This document shows positions 17,090-25,834 of a DNA stretch of 64,000 nucleotides, in pieces. The notes beneath the pieces were generated by a model that saw nothing but the letters and a program-made list of their open reading frames with translations, was not told the DNA's origin and did not search any database. The position numbers and the translations under genes are program-made. The first letter of the stretch is position 1, and each line of letters opens with the position of its first letter. The DNA comes from M3007 sp031373665 (GTDB lineage: Bacteria; Bacteroidota; Bacteroidia; Chitinophagales; Saprospiraceae): the NCBI GenBank assembly GCA_031373665.1, contig JANMMZ010000005.1:1-64000 (forward strand). The letters are read 5' to 3'.

Positions 17090-20000
17090 CTAATCATCTA
17101 AGCCTTCCTCTTGATCTCTGATGAGCAATTCGGGCATGTTGCGGTCGCGGTGCATTTGACACCAAGTACAGTCGGGTTTGCCGCAACCGATGGAGAATTG
17201 GCGTTTTTGAATCTTTGTCCAAGTATCGCGAATAAGGTCTTTCATCCATTGTAACTCCGTGCCAGTGAAGGTCAATTCGTGGATAGGGAACGATCCTTTT
17301 CGGTCTGGTTCCAACCATGAAATGGCGGTTTTGCCTACCTGTTCAGGATACAAACGCGCTTCATCCATCAATATTTTGTAGAAGGCCAATTGCCGCCAGT
17401 AATCGCCACCCAAGGGTTGTTTTTCGTCGGGTGCTGCGGTCTTTTGTGGGTTGGGTATCCCTGTTTTGTAATCCACCACGCGCAGGGTACCATTGTCGAG
17501 CCATTCTATTTTGTCCAATACCCCATTCATCGGTACGCCATCCAGTTCCACCCTATCCACCCGCCGCTCTACGATCACCCTTTTGCGCCAATATCCAACC
17601 TGTTCTACATGGATGCGTCTAAGGTAGTCTTTGCCCAAGGCTAGGCGTTGTACGTAAGCATTTTCTGTAAAATAGGCTCGTTGAGCCTCTAATTCCTTGG
17701 TAAATATGCGTTGTAAGCCATCTTGAGAAGGGAATTGCATTTTTTTATCGGCTTTCATCCGCAACACAAATTGCTGTAAAGCACCGTGCATGGCAACTCC
17801 AAAGGCGGCGGCTTCACTCATGGCACCAGGAATGCGCAGTATATCTTCGTAATAAAAAGCGATGGGGCAGCGCAGGTAGCGGTTGAGCCCGGTGATGCTT
17901 AGGGTAAACTGGGATAGTAATTGGTTTATAAAATCCGGTTCGGGAAGGGTGATAACGGGTTGATCTGGCTCTAATAAAAGGGTGGTTTGTGCGAGCAAGA
18001 GTCGGTCTTGGGGTACTTTAACGGCCGTTTTTTCAATATCACTTTCTATCAGAAACCTTGTTTCAGACAATGTTTTCCCCTGCTCATCCATTTTGCTGTA
18101 TGATAGGTAAAGGTGCCTTTTGGCGCGGGTCATGGCGACATAAAATAGCCGCCTCCGGGCTTCTATAAAATCTTCTTCTCCTGATAAAATTAGGTTGGGC
18201 GGGAGGGTGAATCGGCCACGCGACCCTGTATTGTTTTTCTCCCAAGCATCTTCTGTGCAGTCTATTACAAATACATGCTCAAACTCTAAGCCTTTAGCGG
18301 CATGGGCTGTGAAAAATTGAATACCTTTTCCTTCTTGGATGGGTTGTTTGAGGGGCAGCGTGAGTTTATTGTCGTCCATGCTATCCAATAAATCCAGCAT
18401 GTTGGAAAGGCTAAATCGTGGATTTCGAGCCGATTCTTCTTGAACAAAAGCGTGAAAAGTATGCAAGACTTGCAAATACCAGAGTTTGTCCGATTGTTGG
18501 GTAGCCCAAGTGAGTAGCCCACTTTGGCTATAAATGCGCTCTAACAATTGAACCAATGAAAGGTTAGAGACCTCCGCAATCCATGATTCCACACAAGCAC
18601 TCACCCGCGTTATTTTGGTGGCGTGGACGATGCTTAGGTTTTCCAAGAGGGCTACTTGGGCTATTTTTTCCCTTAAATGCAAAGGTTTTCCGCTGTTGTC
18701 ATCGCCCCCATCGGTGTATGTGGCGGCCTCTCCAAGTCCACCGCCGTAGTGATCGGATTGGGTTGATTTGTTTTTTTCGGTACGCAGAAAGGCTAACCGA
18801 GCGAGATCCAAGGTGTCCAGTTGCCAAAAGGCGGCATGTAGGATTCTAAATAGGCGATGTTCCCCTGAAAATGACCGATAGGACTCTTCCCGTAGGTAGC
18901 GCAACAGGTCTCGGCATTGTTGCACTAGGGGAATGTCGAGGATATTGATGGGCCGTTTGACCTGTGTAGTTATTCCCCTTTTTTCTAATAAAGTAATGAG
19001 GCGTTCGGCCTGTTTATGCCTTGCATACAGGACGGCAATTTCTTGGGGAGGCGTACCGCTTTTTAGCAATGTTTCTATTTGGTGCGCTATATCTGCCGTT
19101 TCTTGCAAGCGATTTTCATAGACGGCTACTTTTTCTGAAAAAGTATTTTCTGGTAAAGGTTGCGCTTTTAGGTCTTTAGAAAGGGGCGTGTCAAATAGGT
19201 GTATGGCCCGTAGTTGGTTGTTGGCAATCAAGCGCATGGACGCATCCAGCATGGATTGAGAAGAGCGGTAATTCTGGTCTAACACCACTATTTCCAAGCC
19301 TTTGCGGTGCTGTTCGTAAAAATCGCGGAGGTTGTTTAGACGTGCACCCTGAAATTCGTAAATGCTCTGATCATCATCGCCAACAATAAAGATATTGGGG
19401 ATCTCCCAAAAATCAAGGAGTTGGTGCAACAAGTGGTATTGTGCGCCATTGGTGTCTTGAAACTCATCCACCAATATGTATTGATACCGCTCTTGGTAGC
19501 CGCGCAGGAGGGCTTCATTTTTTTCAAAAGCACGATTGACCCAAAGCAGCATGTCTTCATACTCGTAACGACCAGCGCGTTCCATGGCCAGCAAGTATTT
19601 TGGAAACAGGTCAGCACCTGATTTCAGGCGGTTCATTTTGCTTTTTACTTCTTCTATTTGTGCTGTTTTGAGGTCTCCTTTTTTGGCGTGTTTGGTGTTG
19701 GTTTTGTAAATAAAATCGGGGTTTGAAGGCAACTCACCTAAATATTGGTCTGCTTTTTTGATGATATGTCCGGGTGTCCAGCCTTCTTTTTTCATGGAAG
19801 AAAAAAGGTCGCGCAAGTGGTTTTCGTACTGAAAAACGTTTTTTTTGCCTTCGCGAAGCGGGTGTTCGGGCGATAAACGTTCGATCATGCCACGGACTAA
19901 TTCAATCCGCTCCAATTCGCTCACCGGCTCTAAGTTATTTCGGCCAAAATACTCAGCATTGTCTTGAATGATACGGTTGCAAAACGCGTGAAATGTAAAA

Positions 20001-20281
20001 ATTGGAATCCGCCAAGCCTCTGGGCCGATTCGCTCCAGAAGTCTTTGCCGCATGGCGTGTGCGCCAGCATCTGTGAATGTCAAGCATAACACATTGGGGG
20101 CTTTGGCATCGGTATCGAGCAATATTTTACCGATTCGGGCTGTCAAAATATGGGTTTTTCCAGTGCCAGGGCCTGCAATCACCATTACTGGGCCTTCCGT
20201 TTGCATCACAGCCCTGGTCTGTGCCGGGTTGAGTGAACGGAGAAAATCCCTGAAAGCCTCATTGCGCTGCTGTAAATCCAT
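17090..20281 (-). CDS. UvrD/Rep-type helicase fused to a RecB-like Fe-S nuclease
   Basis: A 1063-residue ATP-dependent DNA helicase for repair/recombination. Superfamily 1 motifs: Walker A AGPGTGKT (36-43), Walker B 'YILVDEFQDTNG', 'GDDDQSIYEFQGA', and 'FFTAHAAKGLEFEHVFVID'. The C-terminal 270 residues form a PD-(D/E)XK nuclease domain ('LRVVDYKTG') bracketed by cysteines in 'YLRCP' and 'CGKPDCTWC', the arrangement of AddB/RecB-type 4Fe-4S nuclease domains. The open frame runs upstream to 20458, but homology begins at MDLQQRNEAF, so I start at ATG 20281. It is divergent from tonB. Confidence 0.9.
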   Translation of the reverse strand: MDLQQRNEAFRDFLRSLNPAQTRAVMQTEGPVMVIAGPGTGKTHILTARIGKILLDTDAKAPNVLCLTFTDAGAHAMRQRLLERIGPEAWRIPIFTFHAFCNRIIQDNAEYFGRNNLEPVSELERIELVRGMIERLSPEHPLREGKKNVFQYENHLRDLFSSMKKEGWTPGHIIKKADQYLGELPSNPDFIYKTNTKHAKKGDLKTAQIEEVKSKMNRLKSGADLFPKYLLAMERAGRYEYEDMLLWVNRAFEKNEALLRGYQERYQYILVDEFQDTNGAQYHLLHQLLDFWEIPNIFIVGDDDQSIYEFQGARLNNLRDFYEQHRKGLEIVVLDQNYRSSQSMLDASMRLIANNQLRAIHLFDTPLSKDLKAQPLPENTFSEKVAVYENRLQETADIAHQIETLLKSGTPPQEIAVLYARHKQAERLITLLEKRGITTQVKRPINILDIPLVQQCRDLLRYLREESYRSFSGEHRLFRILHAAFWQLDTLDLARLAFLRTEKNKSTQSDHYGGGLGEAATYTDGGDDNSGKPLHLREKIAQVALLENLSIVHATKITRVSACVESWIAEVSNLSLVQLLERIYSQSGLLTWATQQSDKLWYLQVLHTFHAFVQEESARNPRFSLSNMLDLLDSMDDNKLTLPLKQPIQEGKGIQFFTAHAAKGLEFEHVFVIDCTEDAWEKNNTGSRGRFTLPPNLILSGEEDFIEARRRLFYVAMTRAKRHLYLSYSKMDEQGKTLSETRFLIESDIEKTAVKVPQDRLLLAQTTLLLEPDQPVITLPEPDFINQLLSQFTLSITGLNRYLRCPIAFYYEDILRIPGAMSEAAAFGVAMHGALQQFVLRMKADKKMQFPSQDGLQRIFTKELEAQRAYFTENAYVQRLALGKDYLRRIHVEQVGYWRKRVIVERRVDRVELDGVPMNGVLDKIEWLDNGTLRVVDYKTGIPNPQKTAAPDEKQPLGGDYWRQLAFYKILMDEARLYPEQVGKTAISWLEPDRKGSFPIHELTFTGTELQWMKDLIRDTWTKIQKRQFSIGCGKPDCTWCQMHRDRNMPELLIRDQEEGLDD

Positions 20282-20446
20282 ATCTGATATTGTACGGCAA
20301 AGAAAAGCAAAAAAAATGATTGTGCGACACACCAAAAATTTGGACGGGCGCATCTTCCTTTTATAACCACTTAAAACGCCCCTAAATCTGAACCTGAAAA
20401 CACCTGCAGCGCTGTTACTTTTATTCACATTCAAACTAACAAGGTT

Positions 20447-21271
20447 ATGAAAAATCATGAACCGGTGTCTCCAGACACCTTAGAATTGCTATTTGCCCAT
20501 CGCAACAAAGCGTATGGAGCCTATCAGTTGCGCCGCAATTACAACCAAACGTTGGCCAAATCGGTAGGTATTGGATTACTGTTATTGGTAGCAGGGTTGG
20601 TATTGCCGCATTTGTTGAGTGCGGTCAATGTCTCCACTGACGATATGGAAAGAAATGTGGTGATAGATATGTCAAAGATAAAGGTGGAATCTACGCCTCC
20701 ACCCCCTGTATTGCCCCCACCAGCCCCGGCATCCCCCCCTGTTCAGGCATCGCAACGGTTTGTGCCGCCTACACCTACGCCTGATGATCAGGTAAAAGAT
20801 GAAAACCCGCCAACGGTAGCTGATGTTTTGGATAACAAAGCCATTATCGGTAAATCAGATCATGAAGGCGAAATAGAGGTAGAGCCTACGCTTAATTTTC
20901 CGAAGGAACTTCCAACCACCATCGAAGCCCCTAAAGAGGACCCAGATGTAGTGATGGGTCAATTTGATGTTCAAAAACCTGCGAGTTTCCCCGGTGGAGA
21001 AAAGGAACTATTCAAGTATTTGGCAGAAAACCTGCATTACCCTACTCGAGCGCGTGAAGTAGGGCTTCAAGGCACCGTGGCCCTATCATTTGTGGTGAAT
21101 AAAGATGGGAGCATCAGCGAGGTGACTATCTTGAAAGATGCCGTAGGTGCAGGGTGCGGAAAAGAGGCCCAACGGGTCATTGCCAATATGCCTAAATGGA
21201 CTCCCGGAGAGGCCAATGGACGGGCTGTTAGGGTTCGTTTTACGATACCGGTTAAGTTTGCTTTGAACTGA
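20447..21271 (+). CDS. tonB: Energy transducer TonB
   Basis: A 274-residue inner-membrane protein carrying proton-motive energy to outer-membrane receptors. A short cytoplasmic N-terminus including 'AHRNKAYGAYQLRRNY' (typical of Bacteroidota TonB) precedes one membrane helix (about 40-60), a Pro-rich spanning region (81-110) and a TonB C-terminal domain from about 185 ('ASFPGGEKELFKYLAENLHY', then 'GTVALSFVVNKDGSI'). No exbB/exbD is adjacent. It likely serves receptors such as the one ending at 13528. Confidence 0.94.
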   Translation: MKNHEPVSPDTLELLFAHRNKAYGAYQLRRNYNQTLAKSVGIGLLLLVAGLVLPHLLSAVNVSTDDMERNVVIDMSKIKVESTPPPPVLPPPAPASPPVQASQRFVPPTPTPDDQVKDENPPTVADVLDNKAIIGKSDHEGEIEVEPTLNFPKELPTTIEAPKEDPDVVMGQFDVQKPASFPGGEKELFKYLAENLHYPTRAREVGLQGTVALSFVVNKDGSISEVTILKDAVGAGCGKEAQRVIANMPKWTPGEANGRAVRVRFTIPVKFALN

Positions 21272-21336
21272 GTAATAGTGGTTCTGTTATATAAATGTTT
21301 CGTATCATTGCGGGTCATTTAGAAGACGTAAACATG

Positions 21337-21378
21337 TCCCTACCAAAATTCTTTACTAACGAAGTATTTTGGTAGGGA
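21337..21378. terminator. Bidirectional terminator hairpin
   Basis: Perfect 13-base arms TCCCTACCAAAAT and ATTTTGGTAGGGA separated by 16 bases, in the gap between the convergent tonB and symporter genes. No long T-run, but position and stem suit a shared terminator. Confidence 0.7.
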
Positions 21379-21385
21379 TTGATGC

Positions 21386-23074
21386 TCACCCCTTCCGAAT
21401 CCGCTCAATCACCAATCCCAATCCCATCACCATAAAACAAGCCAATGGATTGTACCACAGGTAAGGGTTTTTGTCCACAAAAAAGAACAGATAAGCGATC
21501 ACTGTTTGGGTAATGACGGCTGCTATGAATACGGCATTGCCTTTGACGTAAGGCAGGAAAAAAGCAGTCATAAAAATGCCCAATATGGTGCCGTAAAAAA
21601 TGGATCCGACCATGTTGACGGCTTGGATCAAGTTGTCAAATAAATCGGCATAGGTAGCAAATACAGTGATGAAAACGCCCCACAGAACCACGGCGATTTT
21701 AGACGCTTTCAGGTAATGTGCGTCGCTGAGGCCGGGTTTTAAAGAGCGGCGATAGATGTCTGAAACCGTAGTGGCTGACAAGGCACTGAGTTCGGAGGCT
21801 GTAGTGCTCCAAGAGGCGCAAAAGATCATGGCCAGCATCAGGCCAATAAGTCCCTTGGGAATATGATTTAGTATAAAGTGGATGAAAACATAGTCTTTAT
21901 CGCTTTTTTCCTTGGTTGTTTTGCTTGCTTCAATGATAGTGTCTGCCTCTTTGCGCAATTGTTGATGCGAAGCATCCAAGATCTTGTACTGGTTCAAAGC
22001 AGCGTTGGCACTGGATTCATCATTGCGTTGACTGGCAGTTCCGTATTGCTCGAGCACCTCTTTTTTGATGATGAAAAGACTATCGGCTCGTTTTTCCAAG
22101 GCTTGAAATTGGGTTTCAGAACTGGTACCAGCCAATTTCATGCGGGTAGCACTGTTGTAGTGGAGGGGCGGCGAATTGAATTGAAAAAACACATAAACCA
22201 TCACCCCAACCGATAAGATTAGGAATTGCATGGGGATTTTAATGACTCCATTGAAAAGCAAACCCAACCGGCTTTCACGGAGTGATTTTCCACCCAAATA
22301 TCGGCCAACCTGACTTTGGTCGGTACCGAAATAAGATAAAAACAAAAAGGTAGCGCCCAAAAGACCTGACCAGATGTTGTACCGGTCGTTCCAGTCCCAT
22401 TTCCAGTCTATGATTTGGGTTTTTCCGGTACTTCCTGCTATTTCCCAAGCCTCTGAAACGCCGATCCCGGTCGGTAAATTGGTCACTACTAAATAAAAAG
22501 CCATGACCAATCCCCCCAGCATGATTCCCATTTGCAACTCTTGGGTTCTGCTGACGGCAGCACTGCCACCGCTGGTGGTATATAGGACTACAAATGCAGC
22601 CATCACAAAATTGGTAAAGGCTAGGTTCCAGCCAAATACCGCACACAGAATAATGCTTGGGGCATAAATGCTGATGGAGGCTGCGATACCGCGCTGAATC
22701 AAAAACAAGACGGCGGTGAGGCTTCGCATCCGCAAATCAAACCGTTGTTCCAAGTACTCATAGGCGGTGGTGACCCGCAGTTTGTAGTAAATAGGCAGTA
22801 TGAAATAAGCCAATATAATCATAGCGATGGGTAGACCAAAGTAGAACTGCACAAACTGCATACCGTCATTGAAGCCTTGGCCGGGAGTACTCAAAAAAGT
22901 AATGGCACTGGCTTGGGTAGCCATAATGCTCAAACCGATGGTCCACCAAGGTAAATCTCGCTTGCCGGCCAAAAAATCTTCACTGTCGTCCACTTGGTTA
23001 CGGCTTTTCCAAATGCCATAAAAGACAACAAATGCGAGCGTACCCACCAATACGAACCAATCTAATCCGTGCAT
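21386..23074 (-). CDS. Sodium:solute symporter (SSS family)
   Basis: A 562-residue inner-membrane transporter with about 13 helices; the SSS core is recognisable from 'LAGKRDLPWWTIGLSIMATQ', 'SAITFLSTPG' and 'FGTDQSQVGRYLGGKSL'. It imports an unidentified solute with sodium. A hydrophilic insert of about 95 residues (300-396), rich in Lys/Glu/Gln and probably coiled-coil, interrupts two helices; the helix 'ASWSTTASELSALSATTVSD' resumes the family pattern. It begins 4 bases after the haloperoxidase-like gene, so the two are in one transcript. Confidence 0.93.
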   Translation of the reverse strand: MHGLDWFVLVGTLAFVVFYGIWKSRNQVDDSEDFLAGKRDLPWWTIGLSIMATQASAITFLSTPGQGFNDGMQFVQFYFGLPIAMIILAYFILPIYYKLRVTTAYEYLEQRFDLRMRSLTAVLFLIQRGIAASISIYAPSIILCAVFGWNLAFTNFVMAAFVVLYTTSGGSAAVSRTQELQMGIMLGGLVMAFYLVVTNLPTGIGVSEAWEIAGSTGKTQIIDWKWDWNDRYNIWSGLLGATFLFLSYFGTDQSQVGRYLGGKSLRESRLGLLFNGVIKIPMQFLILSVGVMVYVFFQFNSPPLHYNSATRMKLAGTSSETQFQALEKRADSLFIIKKEVLEQYGTASQRNDESSANAALNQYKILDASHQQLRKEADTIIEASKTTKEKSDKDYVFIHFILNHIPKGLIGLMLAMIFCASWSTTASELSALSATTVSDIYRRSLKPGLSDAHYLKASKIAVVLWGVFITVFATYADLFDNLIQAVNMVGSIFYGTILGIFMTAFFLPYVKGNAVFIAAVITQTVIAYLFFFVDKNPYLWYNPLACFMVMGLGLVIERIRKG

Positions 23075-23078
23075 AATA

Positions 23079-24407
23079 TTATTTTTTTGTTTTCAAGTCG
23101 GTTACGACATGTTGACCGACTGCTCGGCCACATTTAAGGCCGGCTTCATTGCCTTGTTTATAGTGAATACCGCCGTATAATCGGCTCAAGCCAACCTGAT
23201 TGGCGGCTTCATGGAAAGAGTTAAACGTGCGAATTGGAAGTCCAAACTCCACCTCTGTACTGTCGGTGAAGGCGAAACCATCGCCATAGAGACTGGTCAA
23301 TGCCGTGGCCGCTGCAGCCGAAATGGTACTGTGTCCACTGGTATGCTCCGGAAATGGAGGCGTCTGGATCAGTGGAATCCACTCTGGATCAATATACTGG
23401 TTGATGTAGGACTCCGGACGGATCAAATTGTACTGATACTTGGCATTCCAACAAGCAATGAACCCATCGGCCAGCGCACAAGACACTTTCACGTAGGTTT
23501 CAGCAACGTGCATGATGTCCGAGTTTGATTTGCGGGCGGCATGGGCGGCTATGTTCATCCAGTGCCCGCCAGGGCTAATTTTCTTTTTTCCAAATGCCAA
23601 ATGGCCACTCACTTCCATTGCAAAAGGATTGTCGTCCCAGTACCAAGCAGTGGCCTCATTTTCCACATTTTTCTTTTTCACCATCTCGTACACCTCGTTT
23701 GCTTGATTCCAAAAAGCGCTACCTTTTACACTACTGAATGCTATGGGGGGATCTACTTTAAATTGGCTCGCTGAATCCATTACCCAAGGGCGTATTTTAG
23801 ACCAATGAGGCTCCAAAGCATCGGCATACATGGGAGGCGTTGGCCGCCAACGGGCTTGGTTTTTGGTGTCAATTGTAAATTTTGGCATACTGCGGGTTTG
23901 CGCATAATTGTCTTTTTTTGACCAAGCCAATACATGCTTCGCCACGGCATCGCCATAAGCCATAGACCGTTCATACACTTCTGGAGGCATGTTCATTTGA
24001 TTGAAACTTTCAAATACCTGCTCTTTCAAATCGTCCATATCGCTTTCGGAGAACACCAAGGCTTTGCCCACGATGAGGAGGGCATTGGCACTGGCCAATG
24101 GGTAGCAGTACTCTTTTCCGGCCTCTGGCTGAGGGCCTATTTCTAGGCCATTGAGTTGGTTGGCCAACGACCTATATTCCGGAAATCCCGGTACCAATGC
24201 CTCATACGCAGCCACCGAGGCATAAGCGTATATACGGGAAGAGATGGGTGGTGCAAAAATATCATGCCTGATAATATCCGTCAGTCGGCGAATACCCGCG
24301 TGTAAAAACTCGGCATTATTGGCTTTTTGCTGAAAATCCTTGCTGTACTGCTTGCAAGAAAAAAATAATATGCTTAATAAGAATAATATCAGTGCTTGGT
24401 TGCGCAT
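23079..24407 (-). CDS. Vanadium haloperoxidase/PAP2-type lipoprotein
   Basis: A 442-residue protein with a lipoprotein signal (lipobox LFFSC, Cys18), so anchored to a membrane on the periplasmic side. The vanadate/phosphate-binding motifs of the PAP2/haloperoxidase superfamily are present: 'KYQYNLIRPESYI', 'PEHTSGHSTISAAAA' and 'SRLYGGIHYKQGNEAG'. It could be a phosphatase or a haloperoxidase; sequence alone does not decide. It lies between the NupC-type transporter (22-base gap) and the symporter (4-base gap), suggesting a role in handling an imported, perhaps phosphorylated, compound. Confidence 0.88.
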   Translation of the reverse strand: MRNQALILFLLSILFFSCKQYSKDFQQKANNAEFLHAGIRRLTDIIRHDIFAPPISSRIYAYASVAAYEALVPGFPEYRSLANQLNGLEIGPQPEAGKEYCYPLASANALLIVGKALVFSESDMDDLKEQVFESFNQMNMPPEVYERSMAYGDAVAKHVLAWSKKDNYAQTRSMPKFTIDTKNQARWRPTPPMYADALEPHWSKIRPWVMDSASQFKVDPPIAFSSVKGSAFWNQANEVYEMVKKKNVENEATAWYWDDNPFAMEVSGHLAFGKKKISPGGHWMNIAAHAARKSNSDIMHVAETYVKVSCALADGFIACWNAKYQYNLIRPESYINQYIDPEWIPLIQTPPFPEHTSGHSTISAAAATALTSLYGDGFAFTDSTEVEFGLPIRTFNSFHEAANQVGLSRLYGGIHYKQGNEAGLKCGRAVGQHVVTDLKTKK

Positions 24408-24429
24408 GGTATTTTTATGATCGTTTTTC

Positions 24430-25674
24430 TTAAAATAAAAGTCCCGCTAATGTGGCAGAAAGATAACTAGCCAAAGTACCCGCAATCAAGGCTCTGAATC
24501 CTAATTTGGCCAAATCGGCTCGACGGCTTGGCTCCAGCGCGGAAATACCGCCAATCTGAATACCAACCGAGCCAAAATTGGCAAAACCACAAAGGGCAAA
24601 ACTCACAATGGACAATGTTTTAGGTGAAATCTGGTTGTTCGCAATCATGACCTGCAATTGTGAGTAGGCTACAAATTCATTGGCCACCAACTTCGTACCC
24701 ATCAGAGCACCTGCTTTGTATATTTCATCTCCCGGTACGCCCATAGTCCAAGCCAAACCTGAAAAAATCGTACCTAATATAGTATTCAATGTAAAATCGG
24801 GAAAACCGGCAAGGCTTCCGCATTTACCTAAAATAGCATTTACCAAGGCGATCAAGGCCAAAAAGCCGATAAGCATAGCCAGCACGTTCATACCAACTTT
24901 TAGCCCTTCCGAGCATCCAGCACTGATGGCATCCACGATATTGGCGTGTTCCTTGGGTACTTTCATGGTCACTTCGCCACGTGTTTCAGATTGTTCGGTT
25001 TCTGGATAAATGATTTTTGCGATGGCCAATGCTCCCGGAGCAGCCATAATACTAGCGGCAATCAGGTATTCCGCTGGGACACCAAACATAATGTAAGTAG
25101 CCATGACTCCACCTGCGATACAAGCAAAACTACCCGTCATGGATGCCATTAATTCTGAATTGGTCATGCCCTTCAAGTAGGGTTTAATCATGATCTGCGC
25201 TTCCACCTGTCCCACAAATGCACTCGCAATATTGGATAGTGCCTCGGCACCGCTCACCCGCATAAAAAAGTTCATCCCTTTGGCCAGCCATTCCACAATT
25301 TTTTGCATCAATCCGATATAGTACAAGATGTTGACCAATAGGGCTACAAAAATAATAGTGGGGATGATTTTAAAAAAGAAAATAAATCCGTGGGGATCGC
25401 CAAAGGCCTTATTGACCGCTGGAAAACTGGCCAAAGGTCCAAAAACAAAGTCGGCACCCGCTTGCGAAAATTCGATTACTTTGGTGACAATATCGCCTAA
25501 CCATTTGAAAAACCACTTACCAACGGGCGTTTTTAGGATAAAAACCGCCAAAACGGCTTGTAACAATAAGCCCATACCTACCGTACGGTAATTGATGGCT
25601 TTTCTATTGTTGGACATCAAAAAAGCAATACCTAAAATTACAACAATGCCTAAAAGGCCAATCAGACGATCCAT
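24430..25674 (-). CDS. nupC: Concentrative nucleoside transporter (NupC/CNT family)
   Basis: A 414-residue inner-membrane protein importing nucleosides with protons or sodium. Family features: 'VGMGLLLQAVLAVFIL' at the start, the gate-like 'SNIASAFVGQVEAQIMIKPY', 'MASMTGSFACIAGGVMATY' and 'FALCGFANFGSVGIQIGG' in the transport core. Length is normal. First gene of a three-gene minus-strand set with the PAP2-like lipoprotein and the symporter. The gene symbol is a family-level name. Confidence 0.92.
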   Translation of the reverse strand: MDRLIGLLGIVVILGIAFLMSNNRKAINYRTVGMGLLLQAVLAVFILKTPVGKWFFKWLGDIVTKVIEFSQAGADFVFGPLASFPAVNKAFGDPHGFIFFFKIIPTIIFVALLVNILYYIGLMQKIVEWLAKGMNFFMRVSGAEALSNIASAFVGQVEAQIMIKPYLKGMTNSELMASMTGSFACIAGGVMATYIMFGVPAEYLIAASIMAAPGALAIAKIIYPETEQSETRGEVTMKVPKEHANIVDAISAGCSEGLKVGMNVLAMLIGFLALIALVNAILGKCGSLAGFPDFTLNTILGTIFSGLAWTMGVPGDEIYKAGALMGTKLVANEFVAYSQLQVMIANNQISPKTLSIVSFALCGFANFGSVGIQIGGISALEPSRRADLAKLGFRALIAGTLASYLSATLAGLLF

Positions 25675-25807
25675 GTATTTATTTTTTTTACGTTGGAAAT
25701 GTTTTGTAACGAGCGAATCCGTTGTTTTGAAGGCGAAAAGTACGACGTAAAAGCAAGACGAATAACTTTATTTCTAAAAACACTTTCAAATATGGTCTAA
25801 GTTACCG

Positions 25808-25815
25808 TAATTTTG
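25808..25815 (+). promoter_or_regulatory. -7 promoter box for the SNF2 gene
   Basis: TAATTTTG matches TAnnTTTG and lies 19 bases before the ATG at 25835. An in-frame TTG at 25820 is within a few bases of the predicted transcript start, which argues for the ATG. Confidence 0.5.
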
Positions 25816-25834
25816 CGGTTTGCTACAACTCTAC

